A stretch of 64,000 bases of DNA from Caballeronia sp. BR00000012568055 (GCF_029439455.1 NZ_JAQFVG010000314.1:48715-112714), one strand, 5' to 3'. Counted from the stretch's first letter, positions 9,532 to 19,327 are shown. Made by a program: numbers and translations. The notes: a model not told the origin generated them from the letters alone.

Positions 9532-10677
9532 ATGGCGAAACGGGACTACTACGACGTTTTGGGCGTCGCAAAAAACGCGAGCGACGACGAGATCAAGAAG
9601 GCGTATCGCAAGCTCGCGATGAAGTATCACCCTGACCGCAATCCGGACAACAAGAAGGCGGAAGACAATTTCAAAGAGGCGAAAGAAGCCTACGAAATGC
9701 TCTCCGACCAGCAAAAGCGCGCCGCTTACGATCAGTACGGCCATGCGGGCGTAGACCCGAACATGGCGGGCGCAGGTGCGCAAGGCTTCGGCGGCGGTTT
9801 TGCCGATGCGTTCGGCGATATTTTCGGCGACATCTTCGGTCAGGCGGCAGGTGGCGGCGCGGGTGCGCGCGGCGGTCGCGGCGGCCCGCAGGTGTATCGC
9901 GGCGCGGACTTGCGCTACAGCATGGAAATCACGCTGGAGCAGGCCGCGCACGGCTACGACACGCAGATTCGCGTGCCGAGCTGGGTCAATTGCAACATCT
10001 GCCACGGCTCGGGCGCGAAGCCCGGCACCAAGCCGGAAACCTGCCCGACGTGTCATGGTCAGGGCCAGGTGCGCATGTCGCAGGGCTTTTTCAGCATCCA
10101 GCAGACGTGCCCGAAGTGCCACGGCACCGGCACCTACGTTCCCGATCCGTGCACGAACTGCCACGGTCAGGGCAAGGTGAAGGAAACCAAGACGCTGGAA
10201 GTGAAGATTCCGGCCGGTATCGACGACGGCATGCGGATTCGTTCGGCGGGCAATGGCGAGCCGGGCATCAACGGCGGGCCGAGCGGTGACTTGTACGTGG
10301 AAATCCACATCAAGCAGCATTCGGTGTTCGAGCGTGACGGCGACGACCTGCATTGCCAGATGCCGATTCCGTTCACCACGGCAGCGCTGGGCGGCGAAAT
10401 CGAAGTGCCGACGCTCGCGGGCCGTGCGAGCTTCACGGTGCCGGAAGGCACGCAGTCGGGCAAGACGTTCCGGTTGCGCGGCAAGGGTATCAAGGGTTTG
10501 CGCTCCAGCATCGCGGGCGATTTGTACGTGCACGTTCAGGTGGAAACGCCGGTCAAGCTCACCGACCAACAGCGCGATCTGCTTAAGCAGTTCGAGAAGT
10601 CGCTGTCGGAAGGCGGCGCGCGGCATAGTCCGCAAAGCAAGAGCTGGTTCGATCGCGTAAAGAGCTTCTTCGATTGA
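9532..10677 (+). CDS. dnaJ: Chaperone protein DnaJ (Hsp40)
   Basis: DnaJ delivers substrates to DnaK and stimulates its ATPase. The 381 residues show the J-domain with HPD at 33-35, a Gly/Phe-rich linker (about 75-125), and four zinc-binding repeats ([32 protein letters not shown]) between about residues 153 and 220. The C-terminal substrate-binding domains follow. It starts 213 bases after dnaK, beyond the terminator, so it may rely on readthrough or its own promoter. Confidence 0.98.
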   Translation: MAKRDYYDVLGVAKNASDDEIKKAYRKLAMKYHPDRNPDNKKAEDNFKEAKEAYEMLSDQQKRAAYDQYGHAGVDPNMAGAGAQGFGGGFADAFGDIFGDIFGQAAGGGAGARGGRGGPQVYRGADLRYSMEITLEQAAHGYDTQIRVPSWVNCNICHGSGAKPGTKPETCPTCHGQGQVRMSQGFFSIQQTCPKCHGTGTYVPDPCTNCHGQGKVKETKTLEVKIPAGIDDGMRIRSAGNGEPGINGGPSGDLYVEIHIKQHSVFERDGDDLHCQMPIPFTTAALGGEIEVPTLAGRASFTVPEGTQSGKTFRLRGKGIKGLRSSIAGDLYVHVQVETPVKLTDQQRDLLKQFEKSLSEGGARHSPQSKSWFDRVKSFFD

Positions 10678-10696
10678 TGCGGTCTCAGTTGTCGGC

Positions 10697-12481
10697 ATGA
10701 CGATGAAAACCGAAGAGCGCGGCGCGATTTTCGCGCTGCTCGACGATTGCGACTCGACCGCCGAAAGGCGGTCGAGTCGTTTGTACACGGACTTCGCGCA
10801 CGAGCGCGTGTGCGTGGATGGGCGTGCGCTCGAATCCGTGTGCGCGGAAGTTGAACGTGATGTGCAGCGTGGACTGCATGCGGTCGTGGTCGCGGACTAC
10901 GAGTTCGGGCGCGATCTTCAGTTCGGCGTTGCGGCGCGCAGCGATAAGCACGCATTGCGCGTGCTGTTGTTTCGCTCTTGCGCGTTGATGTCGTGCGATG
11001 AGGTGAGCGCGTGGCTGACCAACGACGAAGCCACCGGTATTGGCGGCATCGAGCCGAGCGTCACGCGTGATGAATTCGATGCCGCCATCGCCTCGATCAA
11101 ACAAGCGCTGACCGAAGGCGAGTCGTATCAGGTCAACTACACGTTTCGGCTGAAGTTCGATGTGTTCGGCGCGCCGGTCGCGCTGTATCGGCGATTGCGG
11201 GAAAGGCAGGCGGTGCGCTACGGCGCGCTGATCGCCTTGCCGGATGGGCGCAGCGTGGTGTCGTGCTCGCCGGAGTTGTTCATCGAAAAGCACGGGGACG
11301 TGCTGCGCGCGCGGCCGATGAAAGGCACCGCGCCGCGTGAATCCGATCCACAAGCGCTGCGTCACGATCCGAAAAATCGCGCCGAGAACGTGATGATCGT
11401 CGATCTGTTGCGCAACGATATGTCGCGCGTGGCGGTGACGGGTTCGGTGAATGTGCCGGCGCTGTTTTCGGTCGAGCCGTATGCGTCGGTGTGGCAGATG
11501 ACCTCGACGATCGAGGCGCGCGTGATTCCCGGCACGGACTTCGCGGCGATCGTGCGGGCGCTGTTTCCGTGCGGATCCATTACCGGTGCGCCGAAGTATC
11601 GGACCATGCAGTTGATCGATGAAATCGAAAGCACGCCGCGCGGGCTTTATACCGGCGCGATCGGCTGGCTGGATGCGAGCGGCGACTTCTGCATGTCGGT
11701 GGCGATTCGGACCTTGGTGATCGATGCCGATGGCACGCGCGGCGAGTTGGGTATCGGCGCGGGCATCGTGTTGGATAGCGTCGCGGCGGATGAGTACGAC
11801 GAGTGTTTGCTGAAGGCGCGGTTTCTGACGGGCATGGACCCGGGCGTCGAGCTTTTCGAAACGTGCTATGCCACGCTCGAGAATGGTGTGCGCCATGTCG
11901 CGCGCCACGTCTCGCGGCTGAAGAACAGCGCGTCGTATCTTGGATTCGCGTTCGATGAAGCGAAGCTTCGCGCGCAACTTGACGAACACATCGCGGGATT
12001 CGATTCGGATCAGCCGTATCGATTGAGAATCGCGCTGAACAAGAGCGGGCGGACCGCGATTACGAGCGCGGTGCTTGCCGCGTTGCCTTCAGATACGGTC
12101 GATGTTTTTCTCGCATCCGATCACGGATTCCCGCCGCAATCATCGCGCGATCCATTGCTGAAGCATAAAACCACGCGCCGCACGGACTACGACCGCGCGT
12201 GGAAAGCCGCTGAAACACAAGGCGCGTTCGACATGCTGTTCACCAACGAGCGCGGCGAAATCACCGAAGGCGGACGGTCGAGCGTGTTCGCTCAACTAAA
12301 TGGTCAGTGGTTCACGCCGCCAATCGACGCCGGCGTTTTGCCCGGTGTGATGCGCGCGGTGTTGATCGAAGAACTGAAAGCCGTCGAGCGCACGCTGACG
12401 CCCGACGATCTTCAAAACGCGCAAGACGTGCTAATCAGCAACGCCTTACGCGGCGCGGTGAAAGCGCGGCTAAAACGCTAA
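10697..12481 (+). CDS. pabB: Bifunctional aminodeoxychorismate synthase component I / aminodeoxychorismate lyase
   Basis: This 594-residue protein fuses two steps of p-aminobenzoate (folate) synthesis. The first part (about 1-365) is a chorismate-binding PabB domain with SCSPELFIEK, RPMKGTAPRE, and the GAPKYRTMQLIDEIE block near 297-311. The second part (about 375-594) is a class IV aminotransferase of the PabC type, with a probable PLP lysine in the KHKTTRR motif near residue 490 and NERGEITEGGRSSVF downstream. The pabB-pabC fusion is known in betaproteobacteria. It follows dnaJ by 19 bases and converges on dgoD with a 3-base gap. Confidence 0.93.
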   Translation: MTMKTEERGAIFALLDDCDSTAERRSSRLYTDFAHERVCVDGRALESVCAEVERDVQRGLHAVVVADYEFGRDLQFGVAARSDKHALRVLLFRSCALMSCDEVSAWLTNDEATGIGGIEPSVTRDEFDAAIASIKQALTEGESYQVNYTFRLKFDVFGAPVALYRRLRERQAVRYGALIALPDGRSVVSCSPELFIEKHGDVLRARPMKGTAPRESDPQALRHDPKNRAENVMIVDLLRNDMSRVAVTGSVNVPALFSVEPYASVWQMTSTIEARVIPGTDFAAIVRALFPCGSITGAPKYRTMQLIDEIESTPRGLYTGAIGWLDASGDFCMSVAIRTLVIDADGTRGELGIGAGIVLDSVAADEYDECLLKARFLTGMDPGVELFETCYATLENGVRHVARHVSRLKNSASYLGFAFDEAKLRAQLDEHIAGFDSDQPYRLRIALNKSGRTAITSAVLAALPSDTVDVFLASDHGFPPQSSRDPLLKHKTTRRTDYDRAWKAAETQGAFDMLFTNERGEITEGGRSSVFAQLNGQWFTPPIDAGVLPGVMRAVLIEELKAVERTLTPDDLQNAQDVLISNALRGAVKARLKR

Positions 12482-12484
12482 GCA

Positions 12485-13633
12485 TCACCACTCGGCGACA
12501 GAACCATCCGCATGCCGCCAAACCGGGTTCCGCCAACGATGCCCGACCTTCGCCATCTCGCGCACCTTCTCCTCATTCACTTCGATCCCCAGACCCGGCC
12601 CTGACGGAATCGTCACCATGCCGTCGTCGTACTTGAAGACTTCAGGATTCTTGATGTAATCGAGCAGGTCATTGCCCTTGTTGTAGTGAATGCCAAGGCT
12701 CTGCTCCTGGATAAACGCGTTGTAACTGACCGCATCGATTTGCAAGCAGGTGGCCAACGCAATCGGACCGAGCGGACAATGCAGCGCCAGCGCCACGTCA
12801 TACGCTTCCGCCATCGACGCAATTTTGCGGCACTCCGTCAGCCCGCCCGCGTGCGACGCGTCCGGCTGAATGATATCGACGTAACCGCCTGCCAGAATGT
12901 GCTTGAAATCCCAGCGCGAATACAGCCGCTCGCCGAGCGCAATCGGCGTGCTGGTCTGATTGACGATATCGCGCAAGGCCTCGACGTTCTCCGACAACAC
13001 CGGCTCTTCGATAAACATCAGCTTGTACGGATCGAGCTCCTTGGCGAGCACTTTCGCCATCGGCTTGTGCACGCGCCCGTGAAAATCCACGCCGATACCC
13101 ACGTTCGGCCCGACCGCCTCGCGCACGGCCTGCACGTTGTCGATCACGCCTTGCACCTTGTCGAAGGTATCGATGATCTGAAGCTCTTCCGAGCCGTTCA
13201 TCTTCACGGCCTTGAAGCCGCGTTCGACCACCGCGCGCGCATTGTTCGCGACATCGCTCGGACGGTCGCCGCCGATCCACGAATACACCTTGATCTTGTC
13301 GCGCACCTTGCCGCCAAGCAGCGCGTGCACCGGCACGCCGTGATGCTTGCCGAGAATGTCCCACAGCGCCTGATCGACGCCTGCGATCGCGCTCATGCCG
13401 ATGGGCCCGCCGCGATAAAAGCCCGAGCGATACATTACCTGCCACAAGTCTTCGATATTGCGCGGGTCCTTGCCAACCAGATAATCCGCGAGTTCATCGA
13501 CGGCGGCAGCGACGGTATGCGCGCGCCCTTCGACGACCGGCTCGCCCCAGCCGGTGATGCCCTCGTCGGTTTCGATCTTGAGGAAACACCAGCGCGGCGG
13601 AACGATAAAGGTTTCGAGCTTCGTGATTTTCAT
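12485..13633 (-). CDS. dgoD: D-galactonate dehydratase
   Basis: An enolase-superfamily enzyme (382 residues) that dehydrates D-galactonate to 2-keto-3-deoxygalactonate. The start [20 protein letters not shown] is the typical DgoD N-terminus. Metal ligands appear in VDFHGRV (Asp), FIEEP (Glu) and GERLYSRW (Glu), and the catalytic His in ALHCPLGPI. No dgoK, dgoA or transporter gene is nearby, so the rest of the pathway must lie elsewhere. It is divergent from a FadR-type regulator that probably controls it. Confidence 0.93.
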   Translation of the reverse strand: MKITKLETFIVPPRWCFLKIETDEGITGWGEPVVEGRAHTVAAAVDELADYLVGKDPRNIEDLWQVMYRSGFYRGGPIGMSAIAGVDQALWDILGKHHGVPVHALLGGKVRDKIKVYSWIGGDRPSDVANNARAVVERGFKAVKMNGSEELQIIDTFDKVQGVIDNVQAVREAVGPNVGIGVDFHGRVHKPMAKVLAKELDPYKLMFIEEPVLSENVEALRDIVNQTSTPIALGERLYSRWDFKHILAGGYVDIIQPDASHAGGLTECRKIASMAEAYDVALALHCPLGPIALATCLQIDAVSYNAFIQEQSLGIHYNKGNDLLDYIKNPEVFKYDDGMVTIPSGPGLGIEVNEEKVREMAKVGHRWRNPVWRHADGSVAEW

Positions 13634-13659
13634 GTGCGTCTCCGGATAAGTAGCGTCAT

Positions 13660-13700
13660 AGTAGCAAAATCAGCGCTTGTAGTGCTATTAATAGTATTAT
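13660..13700. promoter_or_regulatory. Candidate operator in the dgoD-regulator divergent region
   Basis: The 102-base divergent intergenic region is AT-rich. It contains the perfect 10-base palindrome CTATTAATAG at 13685-13694, flanked by related TAGTA-type pieces (TTGTAGTGC before it, TAGTATTATT after it). Its position between a sugar-acid dehydratase gene and a GntR regulator makes it the likely binding site. Confidence 0.45.
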
Positions 13701-13735
13701 TCGGGTGAAATCCGGCGCTTCGGGCAAGCGGCCAA

Positions 13736-14449
13736 ATGCACGATAATCGTGCAAATTCCAAGGAGACCACCATTCAACGCGATCTGCACGGGCGTGTCGC
13801 CCATGAACTCGGCAGCGCCATTCTGCGAGGCGATTTTCCGCCGCAATCGCCGCTGCCGCGTGAAGCCGAGCTGATGGAACGCTTCGGCGTCAGTCGCACG
13901 GTGTTGCGTGAAGCGTTGCGCACGCTGACATCGAAAGGGCTGATCGAGTCGCGGCCGAAGGTCGGCACGCGCGTGCGTAACAAAGCAGCCTGGAATCTGC
14001 TCGATGGCGACGTGCTCGAATGGTATTCACGCGTCGCCCCGCCGATGCAGTTCGCCATCAAGCTCCAGGAAATGCGCGAGATGATCGAGCCGTTCGCGGC
14101 ATCGCTGGCGGCGGACAATCACGAAGCGTTCACCCGAGAACGCCTGACGAAAGCGCACGGCGCGATGGTCGCGGCACAAAACGTCGATGAATGGGTGCGC
14201 GCCGATCTCGATTTCCACCTTTGCGTGCTCGCCGCATGCAGCAACGAATTGCTGATCCCGCTGGGCACGTTGATCGAACGGACGCTCGAAGGGCAGTTGC
14301 GCTTAAATGCGAAACGCGCCGAGGTCTTCAACGCATCGCTGGCGGAGCATACGGCGGTGTTCGACGCGATCATCGCCCGCAATGCAAATGCAGCCCGTCG
14401 CGCGATGGAGAATCTGCTCGGTGTGACGCGCGGGCGGATCGAAAGCTAG
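13736..14449 (+). CDS. FadR/GntR-family transcriptional regulator (DgoR-like)
   Basis: A 237-residue regulator with an N-terminal winged helix-turn-helix (about 18-85, including PLPREAELMERFGVSRTVLRE and the wing KGLIESRPKVGTRV). A C-terminal all-helical FCD ligand domain (about 100-230) has conserved Asp/His residues (LDFHLCVLAACSNELL, EHTAVFDAI). Family members sense acids such as galactonate. Divergence from dgoD suggests it represses dgoD in the absence of galactonate. The link is by position, and DgoR itself is the E. coli counterpart. Confidence 0.85.
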   Translation: MHDNRANSKETTIQRDLHGRVAHELGSAILRGDFPPQSPLPREAELMERFGVSRTVLREALRTLTSKGLIESRPKVGTRVRNKAAWNLLDGDVLEWYSRVAPPMQFAIKLQEMREMIEPFAASLAADNHEAFTRERLTKAHGAMVAAQNVDEWVRADLDFHLCVLAACSNELLIPLGTLIERTLEGQLRLNAKRAEVFNASLAEHTAVFDAIIARNANAARRAMENLLGVTRGRIES

Positions 14450-14451
14450 AG

Positions 14452-15312
14452 CTAGAGCGTGTTCAACGGAATGCGCAGATAACGCGTGCCGTTACCCGAT
14501 GCCTCGGGAAAGCGGCCCGCGCGGATATTCACTTGTATCGCCGGAAGAATGAGCGTCGGCATGCCGAGCGTGGCGTCGCGTGCTTCGCGCATCGCGACGA
14601 ATTCGTCGTCGCTCTTGCCGCCGCCGACGTGAATGTTGTGCGCGCGTTGCTCGCGTATCGTCGATTCCCAACGCGGTTCGCGTGTCTCGGGCGGATAGTC
14701 GTGGCACACGAACACGCGCGTGTCCGGATCGAGCGTGAACAGGCGCTGAATCGATCGATACATCGTGCGCGCATCGCCGCCGGGGAAATCGCAGCGCGCC
14801 GTGCCCAGGTCAGGCATGAACAAGGTATCGCCGACAAAAACAGTATTGCCGAACGTGTACGCCATATCGGCGGGCGTGTGGCCGGGCACATGCAGCGCAG
14901 TGGCTTCGACAGAACCCACGGCAAAGCGCTCGCCATCGCGGAACAGGTGATCGAACTGCGAGCCATCGAGCGGAAAACCGGCTTCGAGATCGAAGATCGG
15001 CTGGAACATGCGCTGCACTGCGCGGATCGATTCGCCTATGCCGATTTTCCCGCCCAACTCACGCTTCAAATACGGCGCGGCGGAAAGATGATCGGCGTGC
15101 GCATGCGTCTCCAGAATCCACTCGACGGACAAGCGCTGCTCGCGCACGAACGCGATCACGGCATCGGCGGAACGGGTGGTGGTGCGCGCGGCTTTCGGAT
15201 CGTAGTCGAGAACGGGATCGATGATTGCGGCGCTGGCGCTTGAGCGATCGAACACCACGTAGGTCATGGTGCCGGTGTCGGGATCGAAGAATGGCTGGAC
15301 GTCGGGATTCAC
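14452..15312 (-). CDS. MBL-fold metallo-hydrolase (persulfide dioxygenase / BLH-like)
   Basis: A metallo-beta-lactamase-fold protein with the metal motif THAHADH and later metal ligands in HVPGHTPADMAY and FVGDTLF, ending in the FVCHDYPP block. The GTG at 15312 gives 286 residues starting NPDVQPFFDP after the initiator. TTGGAG lies 7 bases upstream of that GTG, so I prefer it to the longer open frame reaching 15351. The family includes sulfur dioxygenases and the beta-lactamase-hydrolase-like proteins linked to sulfide detoxification. No rhodanese domain or BigR regulator is fused. A rhodanese-containing gene lies immediately divergent. Confidence 0.87.
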   Translation of the reverse strand: MNPDVQPFFDPDTGTMTYVVFDRSSASAAIIDPVLDYDPKAARTTTRSADAVIAFVREQRLSVEWILETHAHADHLSAAPYLKRELGGKIGIGESIRAVQRMFQPIFDLEAGFPLDGSQFDHLFRDGERFAVGSVEATALHVPGHTPADMAYTFGNTVFVGDTLFMPDLGTARCDFPGGDARTMYRSIQRLFTLDPDTRVFVCHDYPPETREPRWESTIREQRAHNIHVGGGKSDDEFVAMREARDATLGMPTLILPAIQVNIRAGRFPEASGNGTRYLRIPLNTL

Positions 15313-15495
15313 ACACGCACTCCAAGGTTGCAATCCGCCGATCCGCCCCAACGATACCCAACTTGCGATAGTTACTCGCGAAAACCGCTGCCCCGATTGC
15401 GCATCATTTTTGGGATGGCGATACAGTGTAACCCTTTGCGTGCGGCGCGCATCTCGCGGGCGTCACGTTCACGAAAGCATCAACAAGGATTTCGA

Positions 15496-16503
15496 ATGCC
15501 GCTCGTCCCGACCGCGCTTGCGACGTCGTGGGGCGCGTGGGCCGTCTTCGTCAGCGTCCTCGCGACGCAACTCGGCGTGCCGGTCCCCGCCGCGCCGATG
15601 CTCATCATTGCCGGCACGCTCGTCGCTCAAGGCGCGGCGTCGTTCTGGCAAATGCTGCTCGCCGCCGTGCTGGCCGTGCTTATCGCGGATTCCTTGTGGT
15701 TTGCGGCAGGCCGTCTTTATGGCCGGCGCTTTCTGACATCGCTCGTGCGCTTTTCTCTTTCGATCGATTCGACGCTGCGCACCGCGCGCAACTGGTTCGA
15801 GCGCTTCGGCGTGCCGCTGCTCGCACTGTCGAAGTTCGTGCCGGGACTCGGCCTCGTCTCCGCGCCGATGCTCGGCACCACGCAGATCGAAGTGCGCATC
15901 TTCGTGCTGTGGGATGTGATCGGCGCGACCGCGTGGGCGAGCTTCTGGATGCTCGGCGGCGCGGCTTTGCAGCATCAGATCGCGGAAGGCATTGCTTTGG
16001 TGCGCGAGAACGGCGCGACCGTCGTCGATGTGCTCGTGATTGCGTTCGTCGGCTTCGTGCTGTATCGATGGATACGCCGGCAGCAATTCCGCATGTGGCT
16101 GGAAAAGTATCGCATCACGCCCGATCAGCTCGACGCGATGATGCGCTCCGACGCGCCGCCCGTGATCTACGATGCGCGTCCCGCCGACGTGCGCCGCAAG
16201 GAGCCGTATCGGATAAAAGGGGCGGTGGCGCTGGACCTCGACTCACCCGATCTCGTCGATCAGATTCTGTCGGAGCACGAAGTAGTGGTGTACTGCGTGT
16301 GCCCGAACGAAGCGACCGCGAAGCTGATTGCGCGGCGTCTTCAGGCGAAGGGATTCAAGCATGTGCGGCCGCTGAAGGGCGGACTCGATGCGTGGGAAAA
16401 GCACGGCTATCCGGTCGAAGCCATTCCGCTGGAACCGGCGCATGCCGCAGCGGATCACGAAGAAGAAGGCTTCATCACGATCCGCGCGACGGCACCGGAA
16501 TAA
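15496..16503 (+). CDS. DedA-family membrane protein fused to a rhodanese domain
   Basis: The ATG at 15496 (AAGGAT upstream) gives 335 residues. The first ~200 are a DedA/SNARE-associated domain with several membrane helices and the motif LSKFVPGLGLVSAPMLG, typical of DedA lipid/undecaprenyl-phosphate transport-like proteins. After the last helix (about 175-195) comes a cytosolic rhodanese domain (about 205-315) with VIYDARPADVR and the Cys-containing loop VVYCVCPNEATA. The fusion suggests coupling of membrane function to sulfur or redox chemistry; the substrate is unknown. It is divergent from the MBL hydrolase, which may also act in sulfur metabolism. Confidence 0.88.
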   Translation: MPLVPTALATSWGAWAVFVSVLATQLGVPVPAAPMLIIAGTLVAQGAASFWQMLLAAVLAVLIADSLWFAAGRLYGRRFLTSLVRFSLSIDSTLRTARNWFERFGVPLLALSKFVPGLGLVSAPMLGTTQIEVRIFVLWDVIGATAWASFWMLGGAALQHQIAEGIALVRENGATVVDVLVIAFVGFVLYRWIRRQQFRMWLEKYRITPDQLDAMMRSDAPPVIYDARPADVRRKEPYRIKGAVALDLDSPDLVDQILSEHEVVVYCVCPNEATAKLIARRLQAKGFKHVRPLKGGLDAWEKHGYPVEAIPLEPAHAAADHEEEGFITIRATAPE

Positions 16504-16508
16504 GCCAC

Positions 16509-16895
16509 TTACGAGTGCTTTTCGATCAGTTCGACTTTGTAGCCGTCCGGATCTTCCACGAACGCGATCACCGTCGTGCCGCCCTTGACCGGACCGGCTT
16601 CGCGCGAAACCTTGCCGCCCGCGCTGCGAATGCGTTCGCATGCATCGGCGGCGTTGTCCACTTCGAGCGCGATATGGCCGTACGCCGTGCCCATATCGTA
16701 CTTTTCCACGCCCCAGTTGTAGGTCAGTTCAAGCACGCTGTTTTCGCTTTCGTCGCCGTAACCGATAAAGGCGAGCGTGTACTTGTACTCGGTGTTCTCG
16801 CTTTGACGCAGCACTTTCATGCCGAGAATGCGCGTGTAGAAATCGATCGAACGTTGCAGATCGCCGACGCGCAGCATCGTGTGAAGAAGTCGCAT
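16509..16895 (-). CDS. gloA: Lactoylglutathione lyase (glyoxalase I)
   Basis: Glyoxalase I isomerises the methylglyoxal-glutathione hemithioacetal to S-lactoylglutathione. The ATG at 16895 gives 128 residues starting [20 protein letters not shown]. Metal ligands are visible: His in LLHTMLRV, Glu in [11 protein letters not shown], His in YGHIALEVD and Glu in GYKVELIE. The upstream open frame to 16970 has no family similarity. Confidence 0.96.
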   Translation of the reverse strand: MRLLHTMLRVGDLQRSIDFYTRILGMKVLRQSENTEYKYTLAFIGYGDESENSVLELTYNWGVEKYDMGTAYGHIALEVDNAADACERIRSAGGKVSREAGPVKGGTTVIAFVEDPDGYKVELIEKHS

Positions 16896-16978
16896 GATGG
16901 GGTTCCTGTTGTGTGGGACGCCCGCGTATGAATGAATGCGGGTTGCGAGAGAAATTGTACCGTCGCACACAAAACCCG

Positions 16979-17926
16979 TCAGAGCGCGGGCAACAGGTCC
17001 GGCGGATGATGCTTGAGCGTGTGCCGCGCCTCGCGGAATTCCGGAAAGATCGATTCGACCGTCTGCCAGAAACGCGGGCTATGGTTCATTTCACGCAAAT
17101 GCGCGAGTTCATGCGCAACCACATAGTCGATGATCGATAGCGGAAAGTGAATCAACCGCCAGTTGAGGCGAATCTTGCCATCGCTCGAACAACTGCCCCA
17201 ACGCGTCAGCGCTGAAGACAACGCGTACGCGCGAAACTCGACGCCGAGCTTCTGCGCATACACCGCGAGCCGTTCACCGAAAATGCGCTTCGATTCCGAT
17301 TGCAGCCAGCCTTGCACGCGATCCTTGATCTGCTGCGCATCGGCGAGGGCGGGGAGGGCGAGTTTCAGTGCGTTGGTTTCGGGATCGAACGTGAGCGTAC
17401 TCGCGCCCACGCCGATCGTCACGCGCACGGTCTTGCCGAGATACGGAAACTCCGCGCCATCTTTCCATTCGATCCGCGGCAACGCGCGCTGCTCCACGCG
17501 CGTCTGCCATTCGGTGAGCTTCTTGAAAATCCAGTTCTGCTTGTCACCGATCGCGCTTTCGATATCCGCAATCGTCACCCAACGCGGCGCGGTAATCGAC
17601 AACCCGGTTCCGTCGATACAAAAGCCAATGGTGCGCCGCGACGATCGCTTCAGCCGATAGTCCAGCGCACGCGCACCCAGCGTGATACGGCGAAGACGTT
17701 CGCCATCGCGCAACGGTTTGACGACAGGAGGCGCAGCAGGCGAAGGCGGAACCTCACCACGCAGCGGCGCCTGCGCGGGAGCCGAGAACACCGGCGCATG
17801 CTCGAAGGGCAGATCGAGCTGCGTGTTGTCGAGCGCGACGGCGGGACGCTGCCGCGATGGAGGCTTCTGCATCGGTTCGGCTTTGCGCTCACGGCGCAGG
17901 AATGACGAGAAGAACGAAAAGGGCAC
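16979..17926 (-). CDS. M48-type metallopeptidase, YgjP/SprT-like (DUF45)
   Basis: The C-terminal ~200 residues match the YgjP-like zinc metalloprotein family. They carry the HExxH motif as [14 protein letters not shown] near residues 269-281 and the segment [19 protein letters not shown]. The N-terminal ~85 residues are proline- and charge-rich and probably disordered. The first codon is uncertain, and an in-frame ATG at 17872 is also possible. The substrate is unknown. It follows plsC on the same strand with a gap of about 33 bases. Confidence 0.85.
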   Translation of the reverse strand: MPFSFFSSFLRRERKAEPMQKPPSRQRPAVALDNTQLDLPFEHAPVFSAPAQAPLRGEVPPSPAAPPVVKPLRDGERLRRITLGARALDYRLKRSSRRTIGFCIDGTGLSITAPRWVTIADIESAIGDKQNWIFKKLTEWQTRVEQRALPRIEWKDGAEFPYLGKTVRVTIGVGASTLTFDPETNALKLALPALADAQQIKDRVQGWLQSESKRIFGERLAVYAQKLGVEFRAYALSSALTRWGSCSSDGKIRLNWRLIHFPLSIIDYVVAHELAHLREMNHSPRFWQTVESIFPEFREARHTLKHHPPDLLPAL

Positions 17927-17959
17927 GCAGCGGCTCGATATAACGGCAACGAGACCGCG

Positions 17960-18733
17960 TCAGCGGCTCGCGCCCGCGGCGCCGGTTTCACCCGGCTGCG
18001 CGTTCGACGCGCCGTAAGCGTTCGGATCGATCCGGCGCATTTCCGTTTCGATCCACTGCTCGACGCGCTCGTTCACTTCTTCGGGCGAGAGGCCGGCCGT
18101 GTCGATCGGCTTGCCAATCGACACCGTGACTATACCCGGATATTTGATGAAGGAATTACGCGGCCAGACATGACCCGCGTTATGCGCGATCGGCACAACC
18201 GGCGCGCCTGTCGCGACCGCGAAGCGCGCGCCGCCCGTCTTGTACTTGCCCTGGCTGCCCACACGCGTGCGCGTGCCTTCGGGAAACATGATGACCCACG
18301 CGCCTTCTTCCATGCGCGCCACGCCCTGACGCGTGACGGACGCGAACGCATCGCGCCCTTGCTTGCGGTCGATATGGACCATCTTCAGGAGTCCGAGCGC
18401 CCAGCCGAAGAACGGCACATACAGCAATTCGCGCTTGAACACATAGCAAAGCGGACGCGGCATCAGCGCGGGAAATGCAAGCGTCTCCCATGCCGATTGA
18501 TGCTTCGAAAGCAGCACAGCCGGACCATTCGGCAGATTCTCCCAACCCTGAATGGTGTAGCGAATGCCGATCAGATGCCGGAGCACCACGATGGTCGATT
18601 TGCACCAGCCCGCCGCCATCCAGTAACGCTTGTCGGCGCGCATAAACGGAAACGCAATAAAGCAGGCCGTCGCGTACGGCACCGTGTACACGACGAAGTA
18701 AATCAGCAGCAGCAGCGAACGGATGAAGCGCAT
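17960..18733 (-). CDS. plsC: 1-acyl-sn-glycerol-3-phosphate acyltransferase
   Basis: This enzyme acylates lysophosphatidic acid to phosphatidic acid at the inner membrane. The 257 residues begin with a membrane helix (about 5-30). The acyltransferase block I reads KHQSAWET (78-83), with Glu where the classic HX4D motif has Asp. The glycerophosphate-binding block FPEGTRTR is near 149-156. It lies in the order glyQ-glyS-gmhB-plsC, the usual Burkholderia cluster, where gmhB and plsC are separated by 21 bases. Confidence 0.94.
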   Translation of the reverse strand: MRFIRSLLLLIYFVVYTVPYATACFIAFPFMRADKRYWMAAGWCKSTIVVLRHLIGIRYTIQGWENLPNGPAVLLSKHQSAWETLAFPALMPRPLCYVFKRELLYVPFFGWALGLLKMVHIDRKQGRDAFASVTRQGVARMEEGAWVIMFPEGTRTRVGSQGKYKTGGARFAVATGAPVVPIAHNAGHVWPRNSFIKYPGIVTVSIGKPIDTAGLSPEEVNERVEQWIETEMRRIDPNAYGASNAQPGETGAAGASR

Positions 18734-18754
18734 GTTTTTATTTTGATGCCCGAA

Positions 18755-19312
18755 TCAGTCGTGATGACGCGCGAGGAAGTCGAGCGCGAATGCACGTAAG
18801 TCCTTATGCACGAGCGTGCCTTCGGGCATGTTGCCTTCCTTGAGCGTTTTTTCGCCCTTGCCGGTGAGGACGAGATGCGTAGGAAAGCCGAGCAATGCGC
18901 CCGCCTGAAGATCGCGAAGCGAGTCGCCGACCACGGGCGTGTCTTCCGGATCGATCTCGAAACGGTCGATGATCTGCTGCAACATGCCCGCCTTCGGCTT
19001 GCGGCATTCGCACTGATCTTCGGCGGTATGCGGACAGAAGAACACGGCATCGATCCGCCCGCCGACCGCTGCGGCCGCGCGATTCATCTTTTGGTGCATC
19101 GCGTTCAGCGCGGCCATATCGAACAGACCGCGTCCGATGCCCGATTGATTCGATGCAATCGCCACGCGATATCCCGCCTGATTCAGCCGCGCGATGGCTT
19201 CGAGACTGCCGGGAATGGCGACCCATTCGTCCGGCGACTTGATGAACGCATCCGAGTCGACGTTGATGACGCCGTCGCGATCGAGGATGACCAGCTTCTT
19301 GCTCATGACCAT
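18755..19312 (-). CDS. gmhB: D-glycero-beta-D-manno-heptose-1,7-bisphosphate 7-phosphatase
   Basis: A HAD-family phosphatase (185 residues) in the ADP-heptose pathway for LPS inner core. The catalytic DxD appears as LDRDGVINVDS (Asp11, Asp13). The zinc-binding Cys/His cluster CPHTAEDQCECRKPK is characteristic of GmhB. PVVGDSLRDLQAG is the motif IV region. Two starts are open (19312 and 19306), and AGAAGAGAG about 10 bases upstream favours 19312. It starts 15 bases after glyS ends. Confidence 0.95.
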   Translation of the reverse strand: MVMSKKLVILDRDGVINVDSDAFIKSPDEWVAIPGSLEAIARLNQAGYRVAIASNQSGIGRGLFDMAALNAMHQKMNRAAAAVGGRIDAVFFCPHTAEDQCECRKPKAGMLQQIIDRFEIDPEDTPVVGDSLRDLQAGALLGFPTHLVLTGKGEKTLKEGNMPEGTLVHKDLRAFALDFLARHHD

Positions 19313-19327
19313 GGCGGCGCTCTCTTC

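Noticed and set aside
8185..10788. 867-codon open frame antisense to dnaK-dnaJ
   Set aside because: It mirrors the codon pattern of highly conserved genes on the other strand; Arg/Val/His-rich product without any family resemblance.
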